The notes: generated by a model not told the origin, from the letters alone. DNA of 64,000 nucleotides from Nannocystis punicea (GCF_026965555.1 NZ_CP114040.1:11300001-11364000); one strand, 5' to 3'. Numbered from the stretch's first letter, positions 46,877 through 56,808 are shown. Made by a program: numbers and translations.

Positions 46877-48565
46877 ATGGCAGACCGACTCGGCGAACTA
46901 CTGGTCCATCGCGACCTGATCTCGCTGCCGCAGCTCCAGCGGGCGCAGTCGGAGCAGCGCGCGTTCGGCAAGCGCCTGACGACCATCCTGCTCAAGCTCG
47001 GCTTCATCAGCGAGCGCCAGCTGGCCGGCTTCCTCGCCGAGCACTTCAAGGTCCCTTACTTCGACTTCGCCACCCACGAGATCGATCCGGCGGTCATCCG
47101 CACGGTCGACAAGTCGCTCGCGGTCCGCCACCTGGCGGTCCCGGTCCAGCGCGCCGGGTCCAAGCTCATCGTCGCGATGGCCGACCCGAACAACATGCTG
47201 GCGATCGACGACCTCAAGTTCCACACCAGCCTCAACATCGACGCGGTGGTCAGCCTCGAGCCGGCGATCGAGGCGGCGATCGCCCGCTACTACGACAAGG
47301 TCGAGCTGGCGGCCCCCTACGGCGAGGTCCTCGGCGGGCTCGGGCTCGAGCCGGCGGTCAGCCTGCCCGAGCGCGAGCGGCCGCCGCCGCAGCTGTCGGA
47401 GCCGGAGCAGTCGATGGCCGGGCGGCTGTGCGAGGCGATCCTCCGCAACGCGCTGGCGAAGGGCGCGTCCGACATCCACATCGAGCCGTACGAGAAGGGC
47501 ATGCGGGTCCGCTACCGCATCGACGGCGCGCTGTACCACGAGATGGACCCGCCGCTCGGCTACGGCGCGTCGCTGATCGGCAAGTTCAAGCAGCAGGCCG
47601 GGCTCGACGTCGGCGACCGCCGCCAGCCGCTCGAGGGTCGCCTGCGCTTCAAGGCCGGCAAGGAGCGCGAGGTCGCGTTCCACGTCGTCACCTTGCCGAC
47701 GGTGTTCGGCGAGGCGCTGCGCCTGCGCCTGCTCGACCGCGCCGCGCTGCCGGCCGACCTCGCGCGGCTCGGCATCGACGGCGAACCACTGCGACAGGTG
47801 CGAGCCGCCCTGCACCGCCCCCACGGCCTCGTGCTGGTGGCCGGCCTCGCGGGCGCCGGGCGCTCCACCACGCTGTGCACCGCGCTCGGCGAGCTCACCG
47901 CCGACAGCGTGCGGATCGCCACCGTCGAGGACCCGGTCGAGTACCACCTGCAGGGCGTCTCGCAGGTCCAGATCCACTCCGAGCTCGGCCCCGCCGCGGC
48001 CGTGCGCGCGGTGCTGCGGCAGGACCCCGACATCGTCATGGTCAGCGAGCTGCGCGACCTCGAGACCGCCGAGCTGTGCGCCAGAGCGGCGGCCGGCGGT
48101 CGACGCGTGCTCGCGGCCCTGCCCGCCGGCGACGCCGCGGGGGCGCTCGTCCACCTGATCTACCTCGGCGTCGAGCCGCACGTGATCGCCGCGGCGGCCT
48201 CGCTGGTGATCGCCCAGCGACTGGTCCGCAAGCTGTGTCCCGAGTGCGCCGAGCCGGACCCGAGCTGCAGCGTGCAGCGGCTGGTCGACGCCGGGGTGCC
48301 GCCGGCGCTCGCCCGGGACGGCTCGCCCCGGCGCGCGCGCGGCTGCAAGGCCTGTCACGGCGGCTTCCGCGGGCGCACCGCGATCTTCGAGGTCATGCCG
48401 ATCGGCGAGTCGCTGCGCGAGCGGATCATGGACGGCGCCGGCGTGTCGGAGCTGCGGGCCGAGGCGGTGCGGCTCGGGATGCGACCGCTGCGGCTGGCCG
48501 GCCTGCTGCGCGTGGTCGACGGCACCACCTCGCTCGACGAGGTCCTGCGCGCGACCACCGAATGA
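46877..48565 (+). CDS. degenerate GspE/PilB-family secretion ATPase
   Basis: A 562-residue protein of the type II secretion/type IV pilus ATPase family. The N-terminal MshEN-like domain (MADRLGELLVHRDLISLPQL, about 1-140) and the catalytic core are complete in length. The core is altered at key sites. Walker A reads GLAGAGRST (323-331), with Arg at 329 in place of the essential Lys. The Asp box EDPVEY (351-356) and Walker B-like DPDIVMVSELRD are kept. The His box, normally STLHTNDA, reads AALPAGDA. The zinc tetracysteine (CPEC 454-457, CKAC 490-493) is kept. It is followed by gspF-like. ATPase activity is therefore doubtful. Confidence 0.85.
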   Translation: MADRLGELLVHRDLISLPQLQRAQSEQRAFGKRLTTILLKLGFISERQLAGFLAEHFKVPYFDFATHEIDPAVIRTVDKSLAVRHLAVPVQRAGSKLIVAMADPNNMLAIDDLKFHTSLNIDAVVSLEPAIEAAIARYYDKVELAAPYGEVLGGLGLEPAVSLPERERPPPQLSEPEQSMAGRLCEAILRNALAKGASDIHIEPYEKGMRVRYRIDGALYHEMDPPLGYGASLIGKFKQQAGLDVGDRRQPLEGRLRFKAGKEREVAFHVVTLPTVFGEALRLRLLDRAALPADLARLGIDGEPLRQVRAALHRPHGLVLVAGLAGAGRSTTLCTALGELTADSVRIATVEDPVEYHLQGVSQVQIHSELGPAAAVRAVLRQDPDIVMVSELRDLETAELCARAAAGGRRVLAALPAGDAAGALVHLIYLGVEPHVIAAAASLVIAQRLVRKLCPECAEPDPSCSVQRLVDAGVPPALARDGSPRRARGCKACHGGFRGRTAIFEVMPIGESLRERIMDGAGVSELRAEAVRLGMRPLRLAGLLRVVDGTTSLDEVLRATTE

Positions 48566-48579
48566 CCCGAGGGACAGGT

Positions 48580-49734
48580 ATGCCGCTGTTCGTGTGGGAG
48601 GCTCGCACCAGCGCCGGGGAGATCCGCGGGGGCGAGCTGGCCGGCGCGGACGAGGTGCAGGTGATCGAGGCGCTGCGCCGCCGCGGCCTGCGAGTCACTC
48701 GCGTCGACCGCGGCTCCCGCCGCGGAGCGCCGCACCTCGCCGAGGCCCCGGCGCGGGCCCTGCTGCCGGCCCTGCGGCAATTCCTGACCTTGAGGACAGC
48801 CGGTGTCGGGGCCGCGGAGGCGCTCGAGCTCGGGGCCCGCAGCAGCCGCGGCGCGGTGGCGCGGGCGCTGCACGCCGCCCAGCTGGCGGTCGAGTCGGGC
48901 GCCGGCGTCGGCGAGGCGTTCGCCCAGCACCCGACCACCTTCGGCGCGCTGGCGGCCCGCGCCCTCGGGGAGGCCGACGCCCGCGGGTTGTTCGATCCAA
49001 CTCTGGCCGCGCTGATCGAGCTGCTCGCGACCGCCGACGCGGCGCGGGCCGCCGTGCGCGCGGCGGCGGTGCGCGTGAGCGCGGCCGCGGCGGTGCTGCT
49101 CGCCGGCGGGTCGGCGCTGACGGCGGTGCTCGTCCCGGCCGTCGGCGGGCTCTATCGCCGCCTCGACCTCGTGCCGACCGGCGCTGCGGCGGACGTCCTG
49201 GCGGTCGCGCCGTGGCTGTCTCTCGGGACAGGTCTCGCCGCCGCCGCCGTGGCCGTCGCCGCGACGCTCCTCGCGGTCTTCCCGTCGCTGCGTTCGGGCG
49301 CCCTCGGCCTCGCCGCCGGGCTGGCCGAGACGCTGCGGCGCCTGGCGCTGGCCCGCTTCGCCCGCGCGCTCGCGCTGCTCGCCACCGCCGAGGCGCCGCG
49401 TCAGGTCGCGCTCGAGCTGGCGGGGTGGGAGGCGGGCGACCGCGAGCTGGCCGAGGCCGCCCAGCGGGCGCGGCTCGGCGTGGCCCAGGGCGGCGAGCTC
49501 GGGGCCGCGCTGGCCGAGGCGGGGTTGCCGGCCGGGTTCGCCCGCGCGGTCCAGGCCGCCGACCGCGGCGCCGACCTGGCCGCCACGCTGCGCCGGCTCG
49601 CCGGGCTCGAGGAGGACGCCGCCCTCGAGTGGCTGTCCCGGAAGACAGGCCGCTTGGTCGTCGTCTTTTATGCGGCGTTCGCGACGCTGGCCGTGACCGC
49701 CGCGCTGGCGCTGGCCGCCCCGCTCCTGCGATAG
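48580..49734 (+). CDS. GspF/PilC-like inner-membrane platform protein
   Basis: A 384-residue GspF-family protein, the membrane platform on which the GspE ATPase acts. The N-terminus MPLFVWEARTSAGEIRGGEL is typical. Two GspF domains follow, with three membrane segments at about 168-190, 212-238 and 362-384. An ATG at 48562 overlapping the GspE stop is possible, but the ATG at 48580 has a better ribosome-binding site (GAGGGACAGG). The protein is unusually Ala/Leu/Arg-rich and shorter than the common 400-405. No secretin, pseudopilin or GspD-like genes are nearby. Two 16-bp CTGTC-N6-GACAG palindromes lie inside the gene. Confidence 0.85.
   Translation: MPLFVWEARTSAGEIRGGELAGADEVQVIEALRRRGLRVTRVDRGSRRGAPHLAEAPARALLPALRQFLTLRTAGVGAAEALELGARSSRGAVARALHAAQLAVESGAGVGEAFAQHPTTFGALAARALGEADARGLFDPTLAALIELLATADAARAAVRAAAVRVSAAAAVLLAGGSALTAVLVPAVGGLYRRLDLVPTGAAADVLAVAPWLSLGTGLAAAAVAVAATLLAVFPSLRSGALGLAAGLAETLRRLALARFARALALLATAEAPRQVALELAGWEAGDRELAEAAQRARLGVAQGGELGAALAEAGLPAGFARAVQAADRGADLAATLRRLAGLEEDAALEWLSRKTGRLVVVFYAAFATLAVTAALALAAPLLR
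49216..49231. repeat. CTGTC-N6-GACAG palindrome in the gspF-like gene (1)
   Basis: The 16-mer CTGTCTCTCGGGACAG begins on the first base of a codon and reads L-S-L-G-T. It is one of five exact members of the family in the window. Confidence 0.85.
49633..49648. repeat. CTGTC-N6-GACAG palindrome in the gspF-like gene (2)
   Basis: The 16-mer CTGTCCCGGAAGACAG begins on the first base of a codon and reads L-S-R-K-T. Same family and same codon phase as the copy at 49216. Confidence 0.85.
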
Positions 49735-49755
49735 GTCTGGCCCCGAAGCGACGAA

Positions 49756-49809
49756 GGGACATGTCCGCATGGACATGCCCCTCGCGCCCTGTCCCTCGGG
49801 ACCTGTCCC
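49756..49809. repeat. GGGACATGTCC-type inverted repeats between convergent genes
   Basis: The 75-bp gap between the GspF-like gene and the convergent OMP gene holds GGGACATGTCC (49756-49766), a GCAT loop and GGACATGCCC (49771-49780), a 10-bp stem with one bulge. Next comes CTGTCCCTCGGGACCT (49789-49804), a near member of the 16-bp palindrome family. The composition matches the convergent gap at 39624-39696. Confidence 0.8.
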
Positions 49810-51573
49810 CTAGAACGTGATGACCGGGCCGATGTTGAGGTCGATGAGGAGGCTGGTGGTGCGCGGGAACCACACGCCGACCTGCAGCTCGCCGAACAGG
49901 CCGAAGTGCTTGGCGGCCTGCCAGTGGAAGCCGAACACGCCGCCGATGAGGCCGCCGCCGATCCGCACCGTGTCGATGCGCTGGGACTTGTCGGCGTTGG
50001 CGGTGACCTGGGCGGCCTGTTGGCCGGCCGCCAGGCTCGCCGGCGAGCTCGGGTCGGCGCAGTCGTGCTTGTACGGCCACACCGCGGTGCACTGGCCGCC
50101 GCTCTCGAACGCGGTCTCCTTGTCGTCGGGCACGCTGTTGCCGTTGCGGTCGTTGGCGAAGCCCATGGGGACGCGGAGGCGGGTGAAGCCGCCGCCGAGG
50201 AAGCCGCCGACGAACAGGCGGAACTTCTTCTCGTCGGAGCCGAGGAAGTACTTGATCTTGAGGCCGCCGGCGATCGTCACGCCCGGCTTGCTGCGGATGC
50301 CTTCCGGGTTGGGGTTCGTGACGTCGTTCATGTACGAGTCGGGCAGCGAGGCCTTGGGGTCGTCGCGGTAGACCTTGGAGCCGGTCACTGCCTGGATGCG
50401 GAGGAAGCCGGAGAGCACCAGCTTCTTGCCGATCCGGCCGCCGATCTCGGGGGCGATGTGGAACGGCGCCGAGGCCATGCCGGTGCTGACCTTGTGGTGG
50501 GCCGCGCATTCGCCGGCGTTGTAGTTCATCGCCAACTGGTCGACCGTGTACGGCGCGCCGTAGGCCATCACCGCCGCGCCCATCTGCGCCTGGTACTGGA
50601 TCGGGTCGCCGGGCAGGTCGCCGGTGCCGCTGCTCCACCGCGCCAGGGCGCAGGCGAACTCCTTGACGCCGTAGTTGAAGTTGCCGGCCGGCGTGTACTG
50701 GCTGTAGCTCTGGTCGGCGACGCCGCGGGCCACGCCGATGCCGGTGCCGAGGCCGAGGTTGATGAAGATCTTCGGCAGCGAGTGCTTCGGCGGCGGCGGC
50801 TTCTCCGGCTCCTTCTCCTTCGGCACCTCCTTGACGCACTTGACGTCGGCGACGAGGGGGTTGTCCTGCGCGCCCTTGTTGCCGAGCGCCTTGTTGGCGC
50901 CGTCGTAGACGTAGACGAAGTACTCGACCGGCTTGTCGCCGTGCTCCGAGGCGAGCACCTGGGCGGTGGCGATGTTGCCGAACGTGTCCATCGTCACCGA
51001 CTTGAACTCGCCGGAGTCGCCGACGTTGCGCCAGTAGAGGCCGACCTGGCCGCCGTCGGGGATGCCGGAGGTCAGCACCTCGAACTTGAGGTCCTGGCCG
51101 CAGCCGTCGGTCGACGGCGAGGTGTGGCGGACCGCCTCGCTCGGCGCCGACGCGCCGGAGTCCTTGCGCGCCTTGTCGAGCAGCTTCTGCAGGTCGGGCG
51201 AGCGCAGCTCGGTCGGCAGGCTGACGTTGTAGTCGGCCTTGACCGCGTCGACGAACGCCGCGGTGGTCTCGTTCTTGTTGCCGGAGTTCGAGAAGATGAT
51301 GACCGCCCGCAGCATCCGCAGCGGCGCGGTCGCCGGGTCGTCCGTGGTGGTCCCGGCCAGCGCCTGGTCGAGGGCCGCGAGCGCCGGGTCGAGCTCGAGG
51401 TTGTTGTACTGCCCGAGCGCCTTGTTGTAGGCGGCCTTGAGGTCGTCCCGCGAGTCGGCGAAGGCTGTCCCGGAGGACAGGATCACCGCCAACGACAGGG
51501 CGGCGGACAGCAGGCCCGCAGGGCGGCGCGGGTCGACGAGTCGACGGGGACGGACGAGGGTCTGCGTTCGCAC
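49810..51573 (-). CDS. predicted outer-membrane beta-barrel protein with helical N-terminal domain
   Basis: A 587-residue exported protein. A long basic n-region is followed by a hydrophobic core and an AFA-D cleavage site near residue 40. Residues 41-140 are helical, TPR-like (AAYNKALGQYNNLELDPALA). Residues 150-245 look like a beta-sandwich with CGQD and VKC cysteines; a Pro/Lys linker (about 248-262) follows. From about 265 the pattern is amphipathic strands of a beta-barrel ending in GPVITF, with the terminal Phe that the BAM complex prefers. It is downstream of the OmpA-type lipoprotein. Function is unknown. Confidence 0.75.
   Translation of the reverse strand: MRTQTLVRPRRLVDPRRPAGLLSAALSLAVILSSGTAFADSRDDLKAAYNKALGQYNNLELDPALAALDQALAGTTTDDPATAPLRMLRAVIIFSNSGNKNETTAAFVDAVKADYNVSLPTELRSPDLQKLLDKARKDSGASAPSEAVRHTSPSTDGCGQDLKFEVLTSGIPDGGQVGLYWRNVGDSGEFKSVTMDTFGNIATAQVLASEHGDKPVEYFVYVYDGANKALGNKGAQDNPLVADVKCVKEVPKEKEPEKPPPPKHSLPKIFINLGLGTGIGVARGVADQSYSQYTPAGNFNYGVKEFACALARWSSGTGDLPGDPIQYQAQMGAAVMAYGAPYTVDQLAMNYNAGECAAHHKVSTGMASAPFHIAPEIGGRIGKKLVLSGFLRIQAVTGSKVYRDDPKASLPDSYMNDVTNPNPEGIRSKPGVTIAGGLKIKYFLGSDEKKFRLFVGGFLGGGFTRLRVPMGFANDRNGNSVPDDKETAFESGGQCTAVWPYKHDCADPSSPASLAAGQQAAQVTANADKSQRIDTVRIGGGLIGGVFGFHWQAAKHFGLFGELQVGVWFPRTTSLLIDLNIGPVITF
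51465..51480. repeat. CTGTC-N6-GACAG palindrome in the OMP signal peptide
   Basis: Read on the gene's strand the 16-mer CTGTCCTCCGGGACAG starts on a codon and encodes L-S-S-G-T in the signal peptide. Fourteen of its sixteen bases would also encode the same residues in the second dehydratase copy at 62496, where the 16-mer is identical. Confidence 0.85.
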
Positions 51574-51597
51574 AGGATCTCGAGCTCCTTCTAGCCG

Positions 51598-51652
51598 AAC
51601 GCCGGCTGGGAGCCGGCGTTGGGTGTCCAGGGGGTTCGGCGCGCGGCGCCGA

Positions 51653-51653
<1 letters not shown>
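51598..51653 (-). terminator. two strong hairpins between the OmpA-type and OMP genes
   Basis: TCGGCGC/GCGCCGA (51637-51653, overlapping the upstream stop codon) and AACGCCGGCT/AGCCGGCGTT (51598-51620, 3-base loop) are perfect stems. The second is not followed by a T-run. They may reduce transcription into, or protect the end of, the OMP message. Confidence 0.45.
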
Positions 51654-52908
<1,255 letters not shown>

Positions 52909-52912
<4 letters not shown>

Positions 52913-53394
52913 TTGCCACCTCCGACCTTCACGCCGGCCTTGACCTCGCCCTTGGCGCCGCCCGCATCCTTCGAGCCGCTCGCCTTCGCGTCGCCGCTCG
53001 CCTTCGCGTCGCCGGCCGCCTTGCCGTCGGTGGTCCCGGCCGGCAACTCGTCGGGGGTCGCGACGCCCTCGGCGCGCTGGTCCATCTGCCCCTTGCGCCG
53101 CATCTCGGCCTTCTTCTTCGCCTCTTCGGCGAGCTGCTTGGCGCGCTCGCCGTAGTCGAACGAACGCTCGTATTCGCTGTAGCCCATCAAGATCTTCGAC
53201 TGCTCCAGGTAGGTCACCGAGCCCCAGTACTCATAGGGGGCGTTCTCCTCGGCGCCGGCCGCCTCGGCGTCCGCCACCGCCCGGGTCGACTCCTTGGCCA
53301 CCTTCTTGAGGTACCCAAAGGGTCCACAGCCCGCGGTACACGCGGCCGCGACGACGATGGGGATCAGCTTGACGAATCGCGTTGTTCGCAGCAC
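52909..53394 (-). CDS. DUF4398-like lipoprotein
   Basis: A 161-residue lipoprotein from the GTG at 53394, which has AGGGAG upstream. The signal peptide ends in a good lipobox CTAGC (C23). The helical core (YEYWGSVTYLEQSKILMGYS then YGERAKQLAEEAKKKAEM) resembles DUF4398, a family often encoded beside OmpA-type proteins. A low-complexity tail of KASGDAKASG-type repeats follows. Coupled by ATGA to the OmpA-type gene, so both likely act at the same envelope site. An open frame running 279 codons further upstream is spurious. Confidence 0.7.
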
Positions 53395-53528
53395 CAGAAG
53401 GCTCCCTGGTTCGAGATCGTGGCAGGCGTCGATTGGAGGGGTCGTAAGGTCCGGCCCCGGGCCCGAGAGGGCCAATAAGGAGCCGGGGGTCTGCCCGGGC
53501 GGGCGCGGCGACTGCCGAAATCGCCGCG

Positions 53529-53558
53529 ACGATACCAGGGGCCGGCGCAAAGGGTCAA
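53529..53558 (-). promoter_or_regulatory. promoter candidate for the envelope operon
   Basis: On the minus strand TTGACC (53558-53553) is followed after 18 bases by TATCGT (53534-53529). The start would be near 53522, giving a GC-rich leader of about 128 bases. The 328-bp divergent spacer 53395-53722 holds nothing else I can recognise. Confidence 0.55.
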
Positions 53559-53722
53559 CAAGCCGACCTCCGCCGTCTCGGCCCCGACAGGGCCGCCCTG
53601 CACGCCACTTCTGTGATAGCGGCCGCGGCTGCTGAGTCCCTGCGAACCGTGGGGAAAAGCCCTGCCTGGTTCGCCCGGTCGCTCCTGGTTCTCCCGGCCA
53701 CTGGCGGGTACGCTGCTGGCCG

Positions 53723-54640
53723 ATGTCGTCACGCCGCGAACGGCCGCTCTCCGCGCGCCCGGCCGCCCGCCTCGCCGCCGGGATCGCGCTCGCAGCGGGC
53801 CTCGCCTGCACCCGCGTCAGCGACACGCCGCGCTTCGAGCCGATCTCCGAGCGCCTCGAGATCCTCGAGACGATCCCCGGCCCGATGGCGGACGACGTGC
53901 CCCCCGGGGCCCAGATCGACTTCTGCTTCTCCGGCACCCTCGACCCGCGCGCCCTCGACGACCTCGACGCCTCCCTGCGCTCCGGCCTGGTCATCTTCGA
54001 CGCCCAGCTCGACCTGCAACTGTTCGCCTGGCGCCCCCCGGGCGAGAGCAGCGGCACCGCCGACGCCCCCTGGTGCCCCGGCAGCGTGGTGTCCCTGCGG
54101 GCCAAGGAGCCGCTGGTCCCCGGCGTCCTCCACCGCGTCCGCCTCGCCCCCTCGGCGGTCGGCTGGGCCGGCGAACAGCTCGACGTCACCACCCCCGGGT
54201 GGGTCGCCGACGACTCCGGCCCCCTCTTCATCCTGCAGTTCTACGTCCGCGAGCCCGAGGACGGCGACAAGACCGACCCGCCCGCGCCCGCGCCGACGCT
54301 CACCGACCTGTTCGCCCCCGGCCAGGTGTTCGCCGCCAACAACCCCGCCTGCAGCTGCCACCGCGACCCCGACGACCTGGCCTACGAGCGCCTCGACCTG
54401 TCGTCGCCGCAGGACGCGTTCGCCGGCCTGGTCCTGCCGACCCGCCGGCAATCGACCGGCTTCCCGATGGTCGTCCCCCGCCGCCCCTCGGAGAGCTTCC
54501 TCGTCCAGGTGCTCCTGCGCGACGACGAGGGCCAGGCCCTGCACGGCGTCCGCGGCGACCCGATGCCCCCCGACGCCCCCCTCCCTTACCCGGAGATGCT
54601 GGCCATCGTCCGCTGGATCGAGGGCGGCGCGCTGCCCTGA
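53723..54640 (+). CDS. lipoprotein with Ig-like domain and CxCH motif
   Basis: A 305-residue predicted lipoprotein; the signal peptide ends in AGLAC (C29). Residues 35-170 look like a bacterial Ig-like (Big_5) domain (ETIPGPMADDVPPGAQIDFC). Residues 195-305 carry CSCH at 210-213 and end in MLAIVRWIEGGALP, the kind of ending found in many myxobacterial c-type cytochrome-like lipoproteins. The heme motif there would be CxxCH; here one residue is missing (CxCH), so heme binding is doubtful. It is divergent from the DUF4398 operon and convergent with the next gene. Confidence 0.7.
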   Translation: MSSRRERPLSARPAARLAAGIALAAGLACTRVSDTPRFEPISERLEILETIPGPMADDVPPGAQIDFCFSGTLDPRALDDLDASLRSGLVIFDAQLDLQLFAWRPPGESSGTADAPWCPGSVVSLRAKEPLVPGVLHRVRLAPSAVGWAGEQLDVTTPGWVADDSGPLFILQFYVREPEDGDKTDPPAPAPTLTDLFAPGQVFAANNPACSCHRDPDDLAYERLDLSSPQDAFAGLVLPTRRQSTGFPMVVPRRPSESFLVQVLLRDDEGQALHGVRGDPMPPDAPLPYPEMLAIVRWIEGGALP

Positions 54641-54712
54641 GATCGCGCCCGGATCGCCGGCCGAGGGCCGACGCGGACGGGCATCCTTCGCGGCCGAAGC
54701 GGCCTCGGCAGC

Positions 54713-55072
54713 TCAGGGTGACTTGCCGCCGGGATACTCGGGCTGCTCGAGCTCCCGCAGCGTCGTCAGCATGCTCTGCAGGCGCTTGGCCCGCTCGCGA
54801 GCCTGCTCGCGCGTCCGCTCGAAGTCGAGGTCCTTGAGGCCGAGCGCCGAGGCCCGGTCGTACAGGGCGATCGCCTCTTCCTGGCCCTTGAGACAGCTTT
54901 GGATCTGGTCGGCCGAGATCACGTTCTGCCCGAGCTGCTGGTCGAACACCAGCTTGCACGGCCCGCGCTCGGCGTCGCCCTCGGCCTTCATTCCTTGCGT
55001 GTACACCTCGCGGGCGGACTCGCCGCAGCCGAGGACGAGGACCAACCAGAGCCCGAAGCAAAGCCGCGGCAT
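54713..55072 (-). CDS. small lipoprotein, hypothetical
   Basis: A 119-residue protein. The signal peptide MPRLCFGLWLVLVLGCGES ends in a clear lipobox (C16). The rest is helical (LKGQEEAIALYDRASALGLK; RTREQARERAKRLQSMLTTL) with a TPR-like periodicity and two further cysteines (C39 and C60). No family is recognised. It lies 72 bp from the convergent CxCH lipoprotein. Confidence 0.6.
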   Translation of the reverse strand: MPRLCFGLWLVLVLGCGESAREVYTQGMKAEGDAERGPCKLVFDQQLGQNVISADQIQSCLKGQEEAIALYDRASALGLKDLDFERTREQARERAKRLQSMLTTLRELEQPEYPGGKSP

Positions 55073-55269
55073 GCTTCAACCCTACACCTTCTCGCGGCCC
55101 GAGCGAGCGCCCCGCGACCGGGCTGAGCCGAGGTGGTCGCGCAGCCTGAAGTTCGACCCAATCCGCCCCGAGCGCTCGGGCCTCGCCGAGGCACCACCGT
55201 CGAGCCGGAGCCCGAGAGCACGCACTGAATTCCTCCCGGCCGGCCGCCATCCTCGCTCTCGTCCACCCC

Positions 55270-55655
55270 TGCGCGACCTCTTCGTGCTCCGCCTTGGCAC
55301 GCGACCTTTTCGCCTCCATGGCCCGCTGGCGCGCGAGAGCGTGACCTCTTCGTGCTCCCCCTGCCCGCCTGCCGGCACGCGACCTTTCGCCTCCATCGGC
55401 CCGCCTGCCGGCGCACGAGAGCGCGACCTCTTCGTGCTCCCCTGCCCGCGTGCCGGCACGCGACCTTTTCGCCTCCATGGCCCGCCGGTGCACGAGAGCG
55501 CGACCTCTTCGTGCTCCCCCCTGCCCGCCTGCCGGCGCGCGACCTTCTTCGCCTCCATCGGCCCGCCGGCGCGCCAGAGCGTGACCGCTTCGTGCTCCCC
55601 CTGCCCGCCTGCCGGCGCGCGACCTTTTCGCCTCCATGGCCGGCGCACGACCTTT
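55270..55655. repeat. five degenerate tandem repeats of about 77 bp
   Basis: The gene-free gap 55073-55812 is dominated by five units marked by GACCTCTTCGTGCTCC, starting at 55275, 55343, 55425, 55502 and 55583 (the last reads GACCGCTTC). Unit lengths are 68-82 bp. Each unit also contains a GCGCGACCTT(TT)CGCCTCCATSG segment. All frames that stay open across it are Arg/Gly-rich repeats without a start signal, so I do not call a gene. Confidence 0.85.
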
Positions 55656-55812
55656 ACTTTCCCGCAGCCCCGCGGCCGTGCCTCGGTCTCCGCGCCCTCG
55701 CCCGCCGCGATTGCCCCGACAACGCCGTCCCGCTGCCCCCGCGCGTGAGCCAAGCCCCGCGCCGCCCGCGCTCCGCGCCCCCGCGCGCGTGCTAGCTTCG
55801 CCGCCGGTCGCC

Positions 55813-56808
55813 ATGCGCCTCCTGCGGCAGCCCACGCCCCTTCCCCCCGGCACGGCAGCGTGCATCGGCGCCTTCGACGGCCTCCACCTCGGCCACCAGG
55901 CGCTCCTGCGCCGGGCCGCGGCCCTCGCTCCGCGCGTCGCCCTCGTCACCTTCGACCCTCACCCGGCCCAGGTCCTCGCGCCCGAGCGCGCCCCGCCGCG
56001 GCTCCAGACCCTGGCCCAGCGCGCCCGGGTCGCGGCGGCGCTGGGCGTCGACAGCCTGGTCGTCCTGCCCTTCACGCGCGCCCTCGCCGACACCGCCCCC
56101 GACGCCTTCGTCGACCAGCTCCTGCTCGGCGGTCTGCGGCCGGCCGCCGTCGTCGTCGGCCCCGACTTCCGCTTCGGCGCCGGTCGGGCCGGCGGCCCCG
56201 ACGACCTGCGCCGCCGGCTCGTCCCGGCCGGCGTGCACGTCGAGGTCGTCGCCGAGGTCAGCCTGCCCTCCGACCCGGCCCAGGCCAAGCTCGGCAGCTC
56301 CGGGATCCGGCGCGCCGTCGAGCGCGGCGACCTGCCCGCGGCGGAGGCCATGCTCGGCCGCGCGTACAGCGTCGAGGGCCCGGTCGTCCAGGGCGCCCGC
56401 CGCGGCCGCGGTCTCGGCTTCCCGACCGCCAACGTCGCCGTCCGCAACCCGCTGTTGCCCCCGCCGGGCGTCTACGCCGGCGCGCTCGCGCTCGTCGCCC
56501 CCGACCGCGACGCCGGCACCCTCTGGCCGGCAGTCATGAATCTGGGTCAAAACCCGACCTTCGGCGAAGGAGCGGCCCAGACCCTCGAGGTCCACGCGCT
56601 CGACGTCGACCTGGGCCAGTCGCTCTACGACCGCCCGGTCGAGGTCGCCTTCGCCGCCCGCCTGCGGCCCGAGGAGCGCTTCCCGTCGGCAGCCGCCCTG
56701 GTCGCGCAGATCGCCCGCGACATCGAGGTCGCGCGCCCCCTCCTCACCCCGGCCTGGCTGGCCCACGCGGTCCTCGGCGCCGCCTCCACCTGGGACGACC
56801 ATGTCTGA
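55813..56808 (+). CDS. ribF: bifunctional riboflavin kinase/FAD synthetase
   Basis: Makes FMN from riboflavin and FAD from FMN. It has 331 residues. The N-terminal adenylyltransferase domain has GAFDGLHLGHQALL and the VGPDFRFGAGRAG loop; the C-terminal kinase domain has GPVVQGARRGRGLGFPTANV. The ATG at 55813 is the first good start. It ends eight bases inside the next gene. Protein composition is strongly Ala/Arg/Pro-biased like its neighbours. Confidence 0.95.
   Translation: MRLLRQPTPLPPGTAACIGAFDGLHLGHQALLRRAAALAPRVALVTFDPHPAQVLAPERAPPRLQTLAQRARVAAALGVDSLVVLPFTRALADTAPDAFVDQLLLGGLRPAAVVVGPDFRFGAGRAGGPDDLRRRLVPAGVHVEVVAEVSLPSDPAQAKLGSSGIRRAVERGDLPAAEAMLGRAYSVEGPVVQGARRGRGLGFPTANVAVRNPLLPPPGVYAGALALVAPDRDAGTLWPAVMNLGQNPTFGEGAAQTLEVHALDVDLGQSLYDRPVEVAFAARLRPEERFPSAAALVAQIARDIEVARPLLTPAWLAHAVLGAASTWDDHV

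Noticed and set aside
55082..55949. Repeat-rich minus-strand open frames across the tandem array
   Set aside because: No ribosome-binding site or family match, and the frames depend on GC-rich repeats; treated as a DNA repeat instead.
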